A stretch of DNA of 64,000 bases from Porphyromonadaceae bacterium UBA2751 (GTDB lineage: Bacteria > Bacteroidota > Bacteroidia > Bacteroidales > Muribaculaceae): positions 1 to 64,000 of the forward strand of contig DEJJ01000011.1 in assembly GCA_002353285.1 (NCBI GenBank). The letters are read 5' to 3'. Within the stretch, counting starts at the first letter, position 1. Each line of letters opens with the position of its first letter. A program made the translations under genes and the position numbers. Under the pieces are notes generated by a model. The model did not search any database and was not told the origin of the DNA. It saw nothing but the letters and a program-made list of their open reading frames with translations. Below are positions 8,645-17,397 of the stretch, in pieces.

Positions 8645-10012
8645 CTAATTGACGAAGGGCTTGATGAGCCAGCGGTAGATGTCGTTGCCATTGGCCCACA
8701 GGAGCAGTGCAATGAGGATGCTCATGCCCACCACCTGCGCCCTGATCATGAACTTGTCGCTGGGCTTGCGGCGGAAAATCATCTCGTAGAGCAGGAACAT
8801 CACATGTCCACCATCGAGGGCGGGAATTGGCAGGATGTTCATGAAAGCGAGGATGACCGAGAGGAATGCAGTCAAATCCCAGAAGTTGAGCCAGTTGAAC
8901 GTCTCGGGGAAGATGCTGGCAATGGTGCCGAAGCCACCCAGGCTCTGCGCGCCTTCCTTGGAGAAGATGAGCTTGAGGCTGCTCACGTAGTTGACCATCT
9001 TGGTCCACCCCATCTCGATGCCACGAGGAATTGAGGCGAGAAGGCTGTAGGCCTTGGTCTCCACCTTATAAATTTGGGTGACGTTGCGCAGGCCGATGCC
9101 AATCTTGCCAGCACTATTGACTGCGACGCTGGCAGTGCATGGCTTGCCATCGCGGATGTAGGTCATCTTCACTGTCTTGCCCTTGGATGCCTGCAACTGC
9201 GCGGTGAAGGTCTTATAGTCGGCAGCGTCAACTGAGTCGACACTCAAAATTTTGTCGCCCCTCTTGAGCCCAGCCACGTCGGCGCCATCGCCCGGCATTG
9301 TGGTCTCGACCACAACAGGGAGTCGATAGTCCATGAAAGGCTCGCCGTTGCGTGCATCCTTCTCGGCCTGGAAGACGAACTTGCTGGGTATGCTGATGGT
9401 GACAGTGTCGCGGCCATTGCGCAGCACCGTTACCTGCTTGGCAGTGGTCATTGCCTGGACGTCGGCACTACTGAGCGAAGTGAGCTCATTGCCATCGGCC
9501 GTCAATGGTATGTCGCCATCGCGGAAACCGATTTTCTCGGCACTCTGGCAGAAGTCCATACCCAGCTCGGCATTGCGATAGGGCAAATACTGCTCGCCCC
9601 AATAGTAGACCATGCCGGCATAGATGATGATGGCAAGCAGGAAGTTGTTGAGCACGCCGCCCACCATGATGAGCAGTCGCTGCCATGCCGGCTTGGTGCG
9701 GAACTCCCATGGCTGCTCGGGCTGCTGCATCTGCTCGGTGTCCATGGACTCGTCGATCATGCCAGCTATCTTGCAGTAGCCGCCCAGGGGAAGCCATCCG
9801 ACACCATACTCGGTGTCGCTCTTCTTGGGCTTGAACTTGAGCAAGCTACCATCCCACTTGATGCCCAGGCTCTTGAGTCCGATATCGAAAAAGAGGTAAA
9901 ATTTCTCTACTCTAACTCCAAATAATCTTGCCCACATGAAATGCCCCAGCTCGTGAATAAACACCAGCAGTGATAATGCGGCAATCATCTGGATCCAACC
10001 TATTACACTCAT
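8645..10012 (-). CDS. rseP: Site-2 protease RseP (intramembrane zinc metalloprotease)
   Basis: A 455-residue membrane protease of family M50. It cleaves transmembrane substrates such as anti-sigma factors or leftover signal peptides within the inner membrane. The first membrane segment carries the zinc motif HELGH at residues 20-24. The C-terminal membrane region has the third zinc ligand in PIPALDGGH. In between is a periplasmic part with PDZ-like regions (GLKRGDKILSVDSV is the clearest). The length fits the family. The gene follows dxr with a 24-base gap, a pairing common in many bacteria. In this window a natural class of substrate would be an anti-sigma protein such as the one at 20949, but that is inference. 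Confidence 0.95.
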   Translation of the reverse strand: MSVIGWIQMIAALSLLVFIHELGHFMWARLFGVRVEKFYLFFDIGLKSLGIKWDGSLLKFKPKKSDTEYGVGWLPLGGYCKIAGMIDESMDTEQMQQPEQPWEFRTKPAWQRLLIMVGGVLNNFLLAIIIYAGMVYYWGEQYLPYRNAELGMDFCQSAEKIGFRDGDIPLTADGNELTSLSSADVQAMTTAKQVTVLRNGRDTVTISIPSKFVFQAEKDARNGEPFMDYRLPVVVETTMPGDGADVAGLKRGDKILSVDSVDAADYKTFTAQLQASKGKTVKMTYIRDGKPCTASVAVNSAGKIGIGLRNVTQIYKVETKAYSLLASIPRGIEMGWTKMVNYVSSLKLIFSKEGAQSLGGFGTIASIFPETFNWLNFWDLTAFLSVILAFMNILPIPALDGGHVMFLLYEMIFRRKPSDKFMIRAQVVGMSILIALLLWANGNDIYRWLIKPFVN

Positions 10013-10036
10013 AGTAGTTGTTAATGTTGTGCTTTA

Positions 10037-11203
10037 TTACTCTTTATTGTTAATTAAAGACTCAGCATAGGCGCGCGACTGTGCGTTGGTCGCAACGTAG
10101 TCGTCGTAGGAAGGTTTCTCAATGAATGGAGCCCATGCCATTGTGCGCTCGATAGTGCGGTAGATGTCGTTAAAGCCAATTCTATCGTCAAGGAATGCCG
10201 CCACAGCCACCTCGTTGGCGGCGTTCATCACGCATGGCACGTTGCCACCGCGGCGTGCAGCATCGTAGGCAGTGCGGAGCAAAGGGAACTTGTCGAAGTC
10301 GGGCTCATGGAAAGTGAGATTAGCATAGTCGGCAACAGTCATGCGTCGCTCCTGTGTTGCCAATCGGCCTGGCAAGCCCAGTGCATAGCGTATGGGCAGG
10401 TGCATGTCGGGCAATGCGAGCTGCGCCTTGACTGAGCCGTCGACAAACTCCACCATGGAGTGGACAATTGACTGCGGATGAACCACTATGTCGATGTGCT
10501 CCTGCGAGATGCCGTAGAGCCACTTGGCCTCGATCATCTCAAAACCCTTGTTCATCATGGTTGCACTGTCGATGGTAATCTTGGCGCCCATAGCCCAGTT
10601 GGGGTGACGCAGAGCATCGGCCTTGGTTACTGTGGCAAGCTGCTCACGCGGCATGGTGCGGAAGGGGCCACCAGATGCAGTGAGGATGAGGCGCGACACA
10701 TTGTCGATGTCCTCGCCCACCAAGCACTGATAGAAGGCACCATGTTCACTGTCGACCGGGTATAATACCGAAGTGGAGTCCTTGAGCATCTCGTTGATGA
10801 GCTCGCCTGCCACGACAAGAGTCTCCTTGTTGGCCAAGGCAATCTTCTTGCCAGCCTTGATGGCAGCGATAGTCGACTCCAATCCACTGTAGCCCACCAT
10901 GGCCGTTACCACGGTGTCGACCTGAGGCTCTGCCACAAGCTGAGCCACGACAGCGCTACCAGTGTGAACGTTGATTCCCGTTCCCTCCAGTGCCTGTGCC
11001 ACTTGCTGATAGCAATCCTCGCTTGCAATCACCACATTGTGAGGCTTGAACTTCAAAGCCTGCTCGATGAGCAACTGCGCGCTGCGGTTGGCCACAATCA
11101 GGTCAACCTCAAAGAGTTGAGGATACTCGCTGGCAATGTCGAGCGTCTGCCTCCCTATTGAGCCAGTGCTACCTAAAACGGCTATTTTTCTTCTTTGAAC
11201 CAC
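10037..11203 (-). CDS. dxr: 1-deoxy-D-xylulose 5-phosphate reductoisomerase
   Basis: A 388-residue enzyme that converts 1-deoxy-D-xylulose 5-phosphate to 2-C-methyl-D-erythritol 4-phosphate with NADPH, the committed step of the MEP isoprenoid pathway. The N-terminal nucleotide-binding motif is GSTGSIG at 10-16. Other family signatures include ALANKETLVVAG, the metal-site region VDSEHGAFYQC, and SATMMNKGFEMIEA. The start is GTG (VVQRRKIAVLGS); no ATG lies before the nucleotide-binding motif. Its own promoter lies about 25 bases upstream. ispF, a later enzyme of the same pathway, is at 26377 in this window but in a separate operon. Confidence 0.96.
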   Translation of the reverse strand: MVQRRKIAVLGSTGSIGRQTLDIASEYPQLFEVDLIVANRSAQLLIEQALKFKPHNVVIASEDCYQQVAQALEGTGINVHTGSAVVAQLVAEPQVDTVVTAMVGYSGLESTIAAIKAGKKIALANKETLVVAGELINEMLKDSTSVLYPVDSEHGAFYQCLVGEDIDNVSRLILTASGGPFRTMPREQLATVTKADALRHPNWAMGAKITIDSATMMNKGFEMIEAKWLYGISQEHIDIVVHPQSIVHSMVEFVDGSVKAQLALPDMHLPIRYALGLPGRLATQERRMTVADYANLTFHEPDFDKFPLLRTAYDAARRGGNVPCVMNAANEVAVAAFLDDRIGFNDIYRTIERTMAWAPFIEKPSYDDYVATNAQSRAYAESLINNKE

Positions 11204-11224
11204 GAAAATTGCTTTAAAAACTTA

Positions 11225-11256
11225 CAAAGTTACACATTTTCGCTCTACCAACGAAA
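11225..11256 (-). promoter_or_regulatory. dxr promoter
   Basis: Minus strand TTTC (11253-11256), 20-base spacer, TAACTTTG (11225-11232). The -7 box matches the Bacteroidota consensus exactly. It would drive dxr, rseP and possibly rlmI. Confidence 0.7.
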
Positions 11257-11311
11257 TGAAAAGTGAATTTTAACGATTTCAAACACTTTTTGCAGAGAAA
11301 GGCGTCAGAAA

Positions 11312-11352
11312 AAGTCCGACTTAATCAGACACTGTCAGACTAAGTCGGACTT
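11312..11352 (-). terminator. Terminator of the dockerin-SUMF1 gene
   Basis: A perfect 12-bp inverted repeat, AAGTCCGACTTA (11312-11323) with TAAGTCGGACTT (11341-11352). On the minus strand it is followed by a T-run. It separates the SUMF1 gene from the dxr promoter. Confidence 0.85.
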
Positions 11353-11385
11353 AATACTCATTAAGCACTGAGTGCTGTAAATTCT

Positions 11386-12342
11386 CTACTTGGCGAGACG
11401 GAAGCCAATGTCGTCGTCGGCAAAGTCGGGTTCCATCTTGAAGCGGTTAGACACGCGACAGTTTCTGCTCTCGCCAAACCAGCTGCCTCCACGGAAGACG
11501 CGACGAGTCTCGGAGTCAGGTCCGAGAGGGTCGACTTGCGACTCGGCCGAATAGTTGCCGTTCCAGTCGTTGACCCACTCCCACACGTTGCCACTCATGT
11601 CGAAGAGCCCCAGTTCATTGGCAGCCTTCTGAGCAACGCCATGCGATGAATTGCCAGAGTTCTGGTCGTACCAGGCAACGTCGTCAACATTGTTGCTACC
11701 TGAATAGAGATAGCCCTTGCTCAAGTTGCCACCACGAGCAGCGAACTCCCACTCGGCCTCGGTGGGGAGGCGGAAGTTCTCGCCAGTGAGCTCGTTGAGC
11801 TTTGCAATGAACTGCTGGCAGTCGTTCCAGCTAACCTTCTCGACAGCAAGTGTGCCCCCGCCATTGTTGACCGCAGGATTATTTCCCATTACAGCAGTCC
11901 ACAGTTCTTGAGTGACCTCGGTTTGACCAATGGCATAGGTACTCAGTTTAACACGGTGGGCTGGGAACTCGTTGGAGTGAGCCTCGTCATCGCCAGGCAT
12001 AGCACCCATCGTGAACGAGCCACCATCGACAGTGACCATGACAAAAGAAACGCCATTAGCGGTGTATTCGGTCACTACAGGAGTGGGCTGGCCATTGAGC
12101 ATAACATTGTAAATCTCGGTAATGTCGTTGGATGTAATGTGGCCATCGCCATCAACATCGTAAGCGGTTTCGGGATATACCATGATGTCATTAAGCAGAT
12201 AGTTGTAAAGAACAGTGACATCGACCGAGGTGACAGAACCGTCGCCATTGACATCCCACTTGAGAGCCGCTGCGGGCTGTGAGAATGCAAAAAGAGCAAC
12301 TATTGCTCCCATTGCCAGTGATAATTTCTTGAAGGTTTTCAT
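11386..12342 (-). CDS. Secreted dockerin-SUMF1 (formylglycine-generating-enzyme-like) protein
   Basis: A 318-residue exported protein. Residues 1-26 are a signal peptide. Residues 29-85 form a type I dockerin-like module with two calcium-loop repeats (DVNGDGSVTSVDV and DVDGDGHITSNDI). The rest is a SUMF1/FGE-sulfatase fold, with GGSFTMGAMPGDD near 107, TEVTQELW, LPTEAEWEFAARGG, VWEWVNDW and FRGGSW near the end. True FGE activates sulfatases by oxidising a cysteine. Many bacterial relatives lack the FGE cysteines and act as ligand-binding or unknown proteins. No sulfatase lies nearby. The dockerin closely resembles the one ending the M6 protease at 34970. It is a single gene with its own promoter and terminator. 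Confidence 0.88.
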   Translation of the reverse strand: MKTFKKLSLAMGAIVALFAFSQPAAALKWDVNGDGSVTSVDVTVLYNYLLNDIMVYPETAYDVDGDGHITSNDITEIYNVMLNGQPTPVVTEYTANGVSFVMVTVDGGSFTMGAMPGDDEAHSNEFPAHRVKLSTYAIGQTEVTQELWTAVMGNNPAVNNGGGTLAVEKVSWNDCQQFIAKLNELTGENFRLPTEAEWEFAARGGNLSKGYLYSGSNNVDDVAWYDQNSGNSSHGVAQKAANELGLFDMSGNVWEWVNDWNGNYSAESQVDPLGPDSETRRVFRGGSWFGESRNCRVSNRFKMEPDFADDDIGFRLAK

Positions 12343-12377
12343 TATTAACAGTAATTAGTTTTGATTTTTTTATAATG

Positions 12378-12409
12378 CAAAGATAATGGAAATAAATATT
12401 ATCACCAAA
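12378..12409 (-). promoter_or_regulatory. Promoter of the dockerin-SUMF1 gene
   Basis: A textbook Bacteroidota promoter on the minus strand: TTTG (12406-12409), 20 bases, TATCTTTG (12378-12385). The start codon is 36 bases further on. Confidence 0.85.
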
Positions 12410-12432
12410 TTTTATTTGGTTTTGTAGATATT

Positions 12433-13356
12433 TCAGTTGTGGTTCAATGCTGCCAAAGCTGCTGCAGTGCGTGCGGCGAGGCGAGCGTTGTTGAGCACCA
12501 GTTGGATGTTGGCATCGAGGCTGTTGCCACCAGTAATATCCTTGATCTCGGCAAGCAGGAAGGGAGTGGTTGCCTTGCCCTTGATGCCAAGTGCGATGCT
12601 CTTTTTCACCGCCTTATCGATTGCCTCATTAATATAGTTGGGGTCGAGCGAATACTGCTCGGGGATGGGATTGGTCACGAGCATACCTCCCGCCAACCCC
12701 ATGTCGAGCTTAGCCTGGAAGGCTGCGGCAAGCTCCTGTGGAGTGTCGATGCGATAGTCGACCTTGAAACCACTGGTGCGGGTGTAGAATGCAGGCAGTT
12801 CCTCGGTGCCATAGCCAATCACAGGCACGCCTTTAGTCTCAAGATACTCAAGTGTGAGCCCCAGGTCGAGAATCGACTTGGCGCCAGCACATATTACCAT
12901 CACTGGCGTCATTGCCAGTTCCTCGAGGTCGGCACTGATGTCCATGGTGGTCTCGGCTCCACGATGCACCCCTCCAATGCCACCAGTGGCAAATACTTTA
13001 ATCCCTGCCATAGCAGCGATAATCATGGTGGTAGTTACTGTAGTAGCGCCATCCTCGCCACGAGCAATGAGCACTGGCAGGTCGCGACGAGATGCCTTGG
13101 TCACGGCTTGGCCTTTATGACCGAGATATTCAATTTCCTCGGGGGTGCAGCCCGCCTTGAGTTTGCCGCCAATGATGGCGATGGTGGCTGGCACAGCGCC
13201 ATTGTCGCGGATGGTTTGTTCAACCTTGAGCGCCGTTTCCACATTTTGCGGATAGGGCATTCCGTGAGATATAATAGTTGACTCAAGTGCAACAACAGGT
13301 TTGTGAGCCTGAAGAGCGTCGTTTACTTCTTGCGAAATAGATAGGAATTTATTCAT
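12433..13356 (-). CDS. psuG: Pseudouridine-5'-phosphate glycosidase
   Basis: A 307-residue cytosolic enzyme that splits pseudouridine 5'-phosphate into uracil and ribose 5-phosphate, the second step of pseudouridine salvage. The whole length matches the family: VVALESTIISHGMPYP near 22-37, then AIIGGKLKAG, KASRRDLP (catalytic lysine region), FATGGIGGVHRGAE, and GTEELPAFYTRTSGF. The gene follows psuK by 25 bases and the two surely form an operon. The gap consists of GAGTT(G/A)TGAG-type simple repeats. No pseudouridine transporter lies beside the pair, so the substrate may come from RNA turnover or from an importer elsewhere. Confidence 0.95.
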   Translation of the reverse strand: MNKFLSISQEVNDALQAHKPVVALESTIISHGMPYPQNVETALKVEQTIRDNGAVPATIAIIGGKLKAGCTPEEIEYLGHKGQAVTKASRRDLPVLIARGEDGATTVTTTMIIAAMAGIKVFATGGIGGVHRGAETTMDISADLEELAMTPVMVICAGAKSILDLGLTLEYLETKGVPVIGYGTEELPAFYTRTSGFKVDYRIDTPQELAAAFQAKLDMGLAGGMLVTNPIPEQYSLDPNYINEAIDKAVKKSIALGIKGKATTPFLLAEIKDITGGNSLDANIQLVLNNARLAARTAAALAALNHN

Positions 13357-13394
13357 GAGTTGTGAGTTTTTGAGTTATGAGTTATGAGTTTTTG
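13357..13394. repeat. Simple repeat before the psuG start
   Basis: GAGTTGTGAGTTTTTGAGTT and GAGTTATGAGTT units fill the psuK-psuG junction up to the psuG ATG. They resemble the tract upstream of rlmI. Confidence 0.85.
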
Positions 13395-14281
13395 AGTTTT
13401 GCGATTTCGGGGTTGACTGCAGTGGGTGATTGTAATGCCAATGAGGCGGCTCTGACGCCAGCTTGGGCAGCTTGCTCCATGTTGTGTCCTTGAAGCTCAG
13501 CATGAACCACTGCAGCCATGAAAGCGTCGCCCGCACCAGTGGCGTTGACCACATTCACGGCCTGCGACGGTATGGCACAGCTGCAATGCCCATCATGACA
13601 AAACACCCCTTTAGGCCCCATTGTGATGAAGATGCGCGTCACGCCCTGGTCAATGAACCAGCGTGCCATAGCCTCGAGGTCGCCCTTGTGGCCTGAGATA
13701 GCCCTCGCCTCGGTAAGGTTGACCTTTACAATGAGTGGAGCTTGCCGCTCAATGCCAAGCATGGCCTTGATTTTCATCGCCTTCAAAGCCGATGTGGCAT
13801 CGATATAGAGTGGCACACTGCAGTGCCGTGCAAGATATTGCATCACCTGTTCATCGGGATTGCAGTCGGCCACCACAACTTCGCTTGCGTTGATGTTAGC
13901 CATGTGCGCCTCAATCATTGCTGGAGTGAGATGAGCCATGAGCTCCATGTCGGCCGCTCCAGCCTGCATCTCACCATTGTGGTCGTTAACACAAATGAAA
14001 TAGTTGCTCCTCGCACCAGCAATTTCAAGAATGGGATCAACCGTCATGCCCACATGGCGGCAGTTGTCGCGCAGAGAGAGGGCAATGCTATCGTCGCCAA
14101 AGACAGTGAAAAGCCTCACCTGCTCTCCCATCAGGCACAAATTGTGAGCAATGTTACGCCCCACTCCACCAAAAGCAATCTCCACTCGGCTTGGATTGCT
14201 GTCGCACGGGATGTATCGCCCCAATGGCGAGGCAGTTATATCAACATTGGCTGCGCCAATGACTGTAATAGGATGCATCAT
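13382..14281 (-). CDS. psuK: Pseudouridine kinase (PfkB family)
   Basis: A 299-residue sugar kinase of the PfkB/ribokinase fold. It likely phosphorylates pseudouridine at the 5' position to feed PsuG. The N-terminal region reads VIGAANVDITASP and GGVGRNIAHNL, the pattern seen in PsuK. The C-terminal PfkB signature NATGAGDAFMAAVV holds the catalytic aspartate and anion hole. The assignment rests on family plus position, since it is directly upstream of psuG. In isolation the sequence would only say PfkB-family kinase. Two adjacent ATG codons could start it; I use the first. Confidence 0.9.
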   Translation of the reverse strand: MMHPITVIGAANVDITASPLGRYIPCDSNPSRVEIAFGGVGRNIAHNLCLMGEQVRLFTVFGDDSIALSLRDNCRHVGMTVDPILEIAGARSNYFICVNDHNGEMQAGAADMELMAHLTPAMIEAHMANINASEVVVADCNPDEQVMQYLARHCSVPLYIDATSALKAMKIKAMLGIERQAPLIVKVNLTEARAISGHKGDLEAMARWFIDQGVTRIFITMGPKGVFCHDGHCSCAIPSQAVNVVNATGAGDAFMAAVVHAELQGHNMEQAAQAGVRAASLALQSPTAVNPEIAKLKNS

Positions 14282-14287
14282 GAATTG

Positions 14288-15856
14288 TCATACATTAAAT
14301 GATTGAAAAAGAGCCTCGGCACACCGCTCACCGTCGATGGCACTTGAAACTATTCCACCAGCATAGCCAGCACCCTCGCCACATGGGTAAAGTCCCTTAA
14401 AGTTGATGTGATGCAGCAGCTCGCTATCGCGTGTGATGCGAAGAGGTGACGATGTGCGAGTCTCAACGGCAATGACTATTGCTTCATTAGTTAGGAAACC
14501 TCGTGCTTGACGATCGAAAATCTTGAAGCCCTTGGTGAGACGATGGCTAATGAACTGCGGCAACCACTGGTCGAGACGTGAGGGCTGCAATCCAGCAGCA
14601 AACGATGACGGTGGGATGAGTTTTGATGGCTTCCCTTGCACAAAATCGAGCATGCGCTGAGCTCCAGCACACTGGCTGTTGCCCGCCATTTGGAAAGCAC
14701 GTTGTTCCAGCGCCTCCTGGAATCGCATCACCCGCAAGATTCCGTACTCATGGAATCGCTTGGGGACGTCGGCAGGACGCACCTCGACCACCATGCCACT
14801 ATTGGCCCAATGCGAGCCACGTGTGCTTGGCGACATGCCGTTGACCACCAGTTGGCCTGGCTCACTTGCCGCTGGCACCACAATGCCCCCAGGACACATG
14901 CAGAAGGAGTAGACACCACGGTCGGCCACCTGAGTGACAAAACTGTATTCGGCAGCAGGCAGATAGTCGCCACGTCCGCCCGAGCGGTGATACTGAATCT
15001 GGTCAATAAGGTGCTGCGGATGCTCCAGACGCACTCCCACAGCGATACCTTTCTCCTCCATAGCAACCCCAGCATCGTAGAGCATCTCATAGACATCGCG
15101 CGCGGAATGCCCAGTAGCAAGAATAACCGGCCCGATGAATTGCTCACCTGTTGAACTTTTCACACCTGTGACCTCACGCTGGTCATTAATTATCAGCTCG
15201 GTGACACGAGTGCCAAAATGCACCTCTCCCCCATTGTTGAGGATAGTGTTGCGCATGTTCTCAATAATGCCAGGCAGCTTGTCGCTACCGATGTGTGGAT
15301 GTGCGTCGATGAGGATATTCTCGCTGGCACCATGCTGATAGAAGATGCCCAGGATGCGCTCGACCGATCCGCGCTTCTTGCTGCGAGTGTAGAGCTTGCC
15401 ATCGCTATAAGCACCTGCCCCACCCTCGCCAAAGCAGTAGTTGCTATCGGGGTCGACTTGTCCCAATCGGGATATTGCAGCCACGTCGAGCCGACGGTCT
15501 CGCACATTCTTACCACGCTCGAGCACAATGGGCTTGATGCCCAGTTCAATGAGACGAAGAGCCGCAAAGAGACCGCCTGGACCAGCCCCCACCACAACAG
15601 CCTGACGGTCGTCCTTCACTGGCCGATAAACGATGGGGGGCACGATGAAATCGTCACGCATAGGCTCGTCGATGTAGGCCCTCACCTTGAGGTTGACCAT
15701 TACCCGTTCCTTGCGGGCATCAATCGAACGTCTTACTATGCGCACTCCACTGAGGCGCCTGCGCATAATGCCCTCATTTTTTGCCACCAGTTCCTCGACT
15801 GCATCAATGAAATGAGCAGTTCGCGGGTCGACCCGCAGTTGTAGTTCTTTTATCAT
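14288..15856 (-). CDS. FAD-dependent oxidoreductase (FAD-dependent dehydrogenase family)
   Basis: A 522-residue flavoprotein. Residues 1-85 form a small alpha/beta region with many basic residues (RRRLSGVRIVRRSIDARK). The FAD Rossmann motif VVGAGPGGLFAALRLIE follows near 90, and GEGGAGAYSDGKLYTR near 140. GILATGHS-like (VILATGHSARD) and GEGAGYAGGIVSSAIDG near the C terminus are further FAD-contact motifs. This resembles the widespread uncharacterised dehydrogenase group related to YtfP/HI0933-type proteins; the substrate is unknown. I start at the ATG at 15856; a TTG seven codons upstream is less likely. A TAAATTTG -7 box lies 20 bases upstream. psuK follows after 6 bases, suggesting one transcript, but a link to pseudouridine is not established. 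Confidence 0.85.
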   Translation of the reverse strand: MIKELQLRVDPRTAHFIDAVEELVAKNEGIMRRRLSGVRIVRRSIDARKERVMVNLKVRAYIDEPMRDDFIVPPIVYRPVKDDRQAVVVGAGPGGLFAALRLIELGIKPIVLERGKNVRDRRLDVAAISRLGQVDPDSNYCFGEGGAGAYSDGKLYTRSKKRGSVERILGIFYQHGASENILIDAHPHIGSDKLPGIIENMRNTILNNGGEVHFGTRVTELIINDQREVTGVKSSTGEQFIGPVILATGHSARDVYEMLYDAGVAMEEKGIAVGVRLEHPQHLIDQIQYHRSGGRGDYLPAAEYSFVTQVADRGVYSFCMCPGGIVVPAASEPGQLVVNGMSPSTRGSHWANSGMVVEVRPADVPKRFHEYGILRVMRFQEALEQRAFQMAGNSQCAGAQRMLDFVQGKPSKLIPPSSFAAGLQPSRLDQWLPQFISHRLTKGFKIFDRQARGFLTNEAIVIAVETRTSSPLRITRDSELLHHINFKGLYPCGEGAGYAGGIVSSAIDGERCAEALFQSFNV

Positions 15857-15874
15857 ACCAATTAATTTAATGTG

Positions 15875-15882
15875 CAAATTTA
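15875..15882 (-). promoter_or_regulatory. -7 box of the flavoprotein-psuK-psuG operon
   Basis: TAAATTTG on the minus strand matches TAnnTTTG. I see no good -33 TTTG at the usual distance. Confidence 0.5.
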
Positions 15883-15907
15883 AGAAAAAAATGCAACATC
15901 ATGAAGT

Positions 15908-16486
15908 TTAGAAGAGTTTAGCCAAGTTCTCACTCATCATTTTCACTGCCATAGCAAGGAGGATGATACCAAAGAACTTGCGCAGGAAGAAGATGCCACC
16001 CTCACCCAAAAATTTCTGTATCTTATCGGTAGCCTTAATGACCACAAAGACCCAGACCATGTTGATGGCCAGGCCAATGAGAATATTGATATCGGCATAC
16101 ATTGCCTTGAGCGAGATTAGCGTTGTGAGCACTCCCGCGCCAGCAATAAGAGGGAACACCATAGGCACAATGGTGGCTCCACCACCAGGTGCATTGTTCT
16201 TGAAAATCTCTACATCAAGTATCATCTCGAGAGCCATGAGGAACATCAGGAAACCACCTGCTGCGGCAAACGATTGGATATTGCAGTTGAAGATTTCAAG
16301 AATCCAGTAACCACCATAATAGAAACCGACCATAACGATAGCCGAGTAGATGGTAGCTTTCCAAGCATTGACCTCACGCCCCTTAGCACGCAGATCCATG
16401 ATAATGGGCACCGAGCCCACGATGTCGATGATACTGAGAAGCACCAGTGCCGAACTAAGAATTTGAGTGAAATTAATTTTTCCCAT
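15908..16486 (-). CDS. MarC family integral membrane protein
   Basis: A 192-residue inner membrane protein with about six hydrophobic helices, the normal size of the MarC (UPF0056) family. Family-like features are the early IDIVGSVPIIMDL segment, and GGGATIVPMVFPLIAGAG, which matches the conserved P-x-P-L-x-G-P-G-type loop. The role of MarC proteins is unknown; despite the name, a role in multiple antibiotic resistance is not supported. It is the last gene of a three-gene unit with the SMR transporter and the PPOX-fold protein, only 18 bases after the latter. Confidence 0.88.
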   Translation of the reverse strand: MGKINFTQILSSALVLLSIIDIVGSVPIIMDLRAKGREVNAWKATIYSAIVMVGFYYGGYWILEIFNCNIQSFAAAGGFLMFLMALEMILDVEIFKNNAPGGGATIVPMVFPLIAGAGVLTTLISLKAMYADINILIGLAINMVWVFVVIKATDKIQKFLGEGGIFFLRKFFGIILLAMAVKMMSENLAKLF

Positions 16487-16504
16487 TTGTTGCTTACTGT
16501 AAAC

Positions 16505-17008
16505 TTATTGTGAATGATGTTTCTTGTGTGCCACCAGCTCAATAGCCTCCTTGCCAGTGAGGTGATCAATGTGAAACTTGAGCATGAGCATGTGGGCAAA
16601 ACTTTTTTCAAGCTCACGTTTCAGTCCAGCTTCATCACCTGGATTGTACTTGCGGCCAAGAGCCTGAGCGGTAGCCAGTTTATCATCAAGATTCTCGATA
16701 ATAGAGATGTGGCCAAAAGCTATCACACTGCGAAAATAGGTGGTGTATTCCTCGCCATGAACATCGTCCTTGTCGATAACGCAAAACGATGCCTTGTTGT
16801 GACGCCTGATGGCATCAATCTTGTGTCCCTCAAGAGCGCTGTGGAAATAGATGGTTCCATCGTGGAACACATAGCTCAATGGCACAGCATAAGGGTAGTC
16901 GTCATCGCCGAGCACCGCCAATGTGCCGGAGGTTGCTTTTTTCAGAATTGCAAGGCATTGCTCCTGCTTGAGCTGCTGCTTGATGCGTCGCATAGGTCTA
17001 AAATTCAT
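16505..17008 (-). CDS. Pyridoxamine 5'-phosphate oxidase-fold flavoprotein (NimA-like family)
   Basis: A 167-residue split-barrel flavin-binding protein of the PPOX/Nim-related group. The start FRPMRRIKQQL, the segment GTLAVLGDDDYPYAVPLSYVFHDGTIYFHSA, and AFGHISIIE are typical. Relatives include the nitroimidazole-resistance proteins of Bacteroides, but most members are uncharacterised flavin reductase-like enzymes. Resistance cannot be claimed from sequence. The start ATG overlaps the last base of the upstream SMR stop (TGATG), which indicates translational coupling. A GTG one codon earlier is possible. Confidence 0.85.
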   Translation of the reverse strand: MNFRPMRRIKQQLKQEQCLAILKKATSGTLAVLGDDDYPYAVPLSYVFHDGTIYFHSALEGHKIDAIRRHNKASFCVIDKDDVHGEEYTTYFRSVIAFGHISIIENLDDKLATAQALGRKYNPGDEAGLKRELEKSFAHMLMLKFHIDHLTGKEAIELVAHKKHHSQ

Positions 17009-17331
17009 CACGATAGCAATTTAAGTCCAACAATAGATATGATTAGAGTAGTGATAAAAAATAATCGCCAAAAAGTGGTAGGCTCATTAAAGAAGAAAAT
17101 GCCTACCAAGACTGTCCCCACAGCACCGATTCCGGTCCACACAGGATAGGCAGTGCCTATGGGAATGGTCAGAGTGGCCTTAGCCAGCAGCCACATACTC
17201 ATCACAGTAAAAGTTAAGAAGCCTCCCATCCAGCTCCACCACTCCCATCCAGATACTTGCTTGGCACGACCCAGGCAGTAGGTGAATCCCACCTCACACA
17301 AGCCTGCGATTATCAAGACAAACCAGTTCAT
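17008..17331 (-). CDS. Small multidrug resistance (SMR) family transporter, SugE/Gdx-like
   Basis: A 107-residue inner membrane protein with four helices, the standard SMR size. The glutamate that couples substrate and protons is Glu13 (IAGLCEVGFTYCLG). GTAYPVWTGIGAVGT near 58-72 is closer to SugE/Gdx guanidinium exporters than to EmrE. However, the Gdx pattern after the glutamate is altered, so the substrate (guanidinium or quaternary ammonium compounds) is open. I start at the ATG at 17331. It leads a compact operon with the PPOX-fold and MarC genes and has its own -7 box about 65 bases upstream. Confidence 0.88.
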   Translation of the reverse strand: MNWFVLIIAGLCEVGFTYCLGRAKQVSGWEWWSWMGGFLTFTVMSMWLLAKATLTIPIGTAYPVWTGIGAVGTVLVGIFFFNEPTTFWRLFFITTLIISIVGLKLLS

Positions 17332-17397
17332 AACATTAACAAGACGGCCTGTTCTGAGGGCTGCAGCAATGGCTGGCGTCTCCTTCTTAAGGCGATG

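Noticed and set aside
11386..12342. Active formylglycine-generating enzyme for sulfatases
   Set aside because: The SUMF1 fold is shared with many non-enzymatic proteins, no sulfatase is nearby, and the catalytic cysteines are not clearly present.
12439..13281. A 280-codon plus-strand frame antisense to psuG
   Set aside because: Shadow of psuG; no motifs and no start context.
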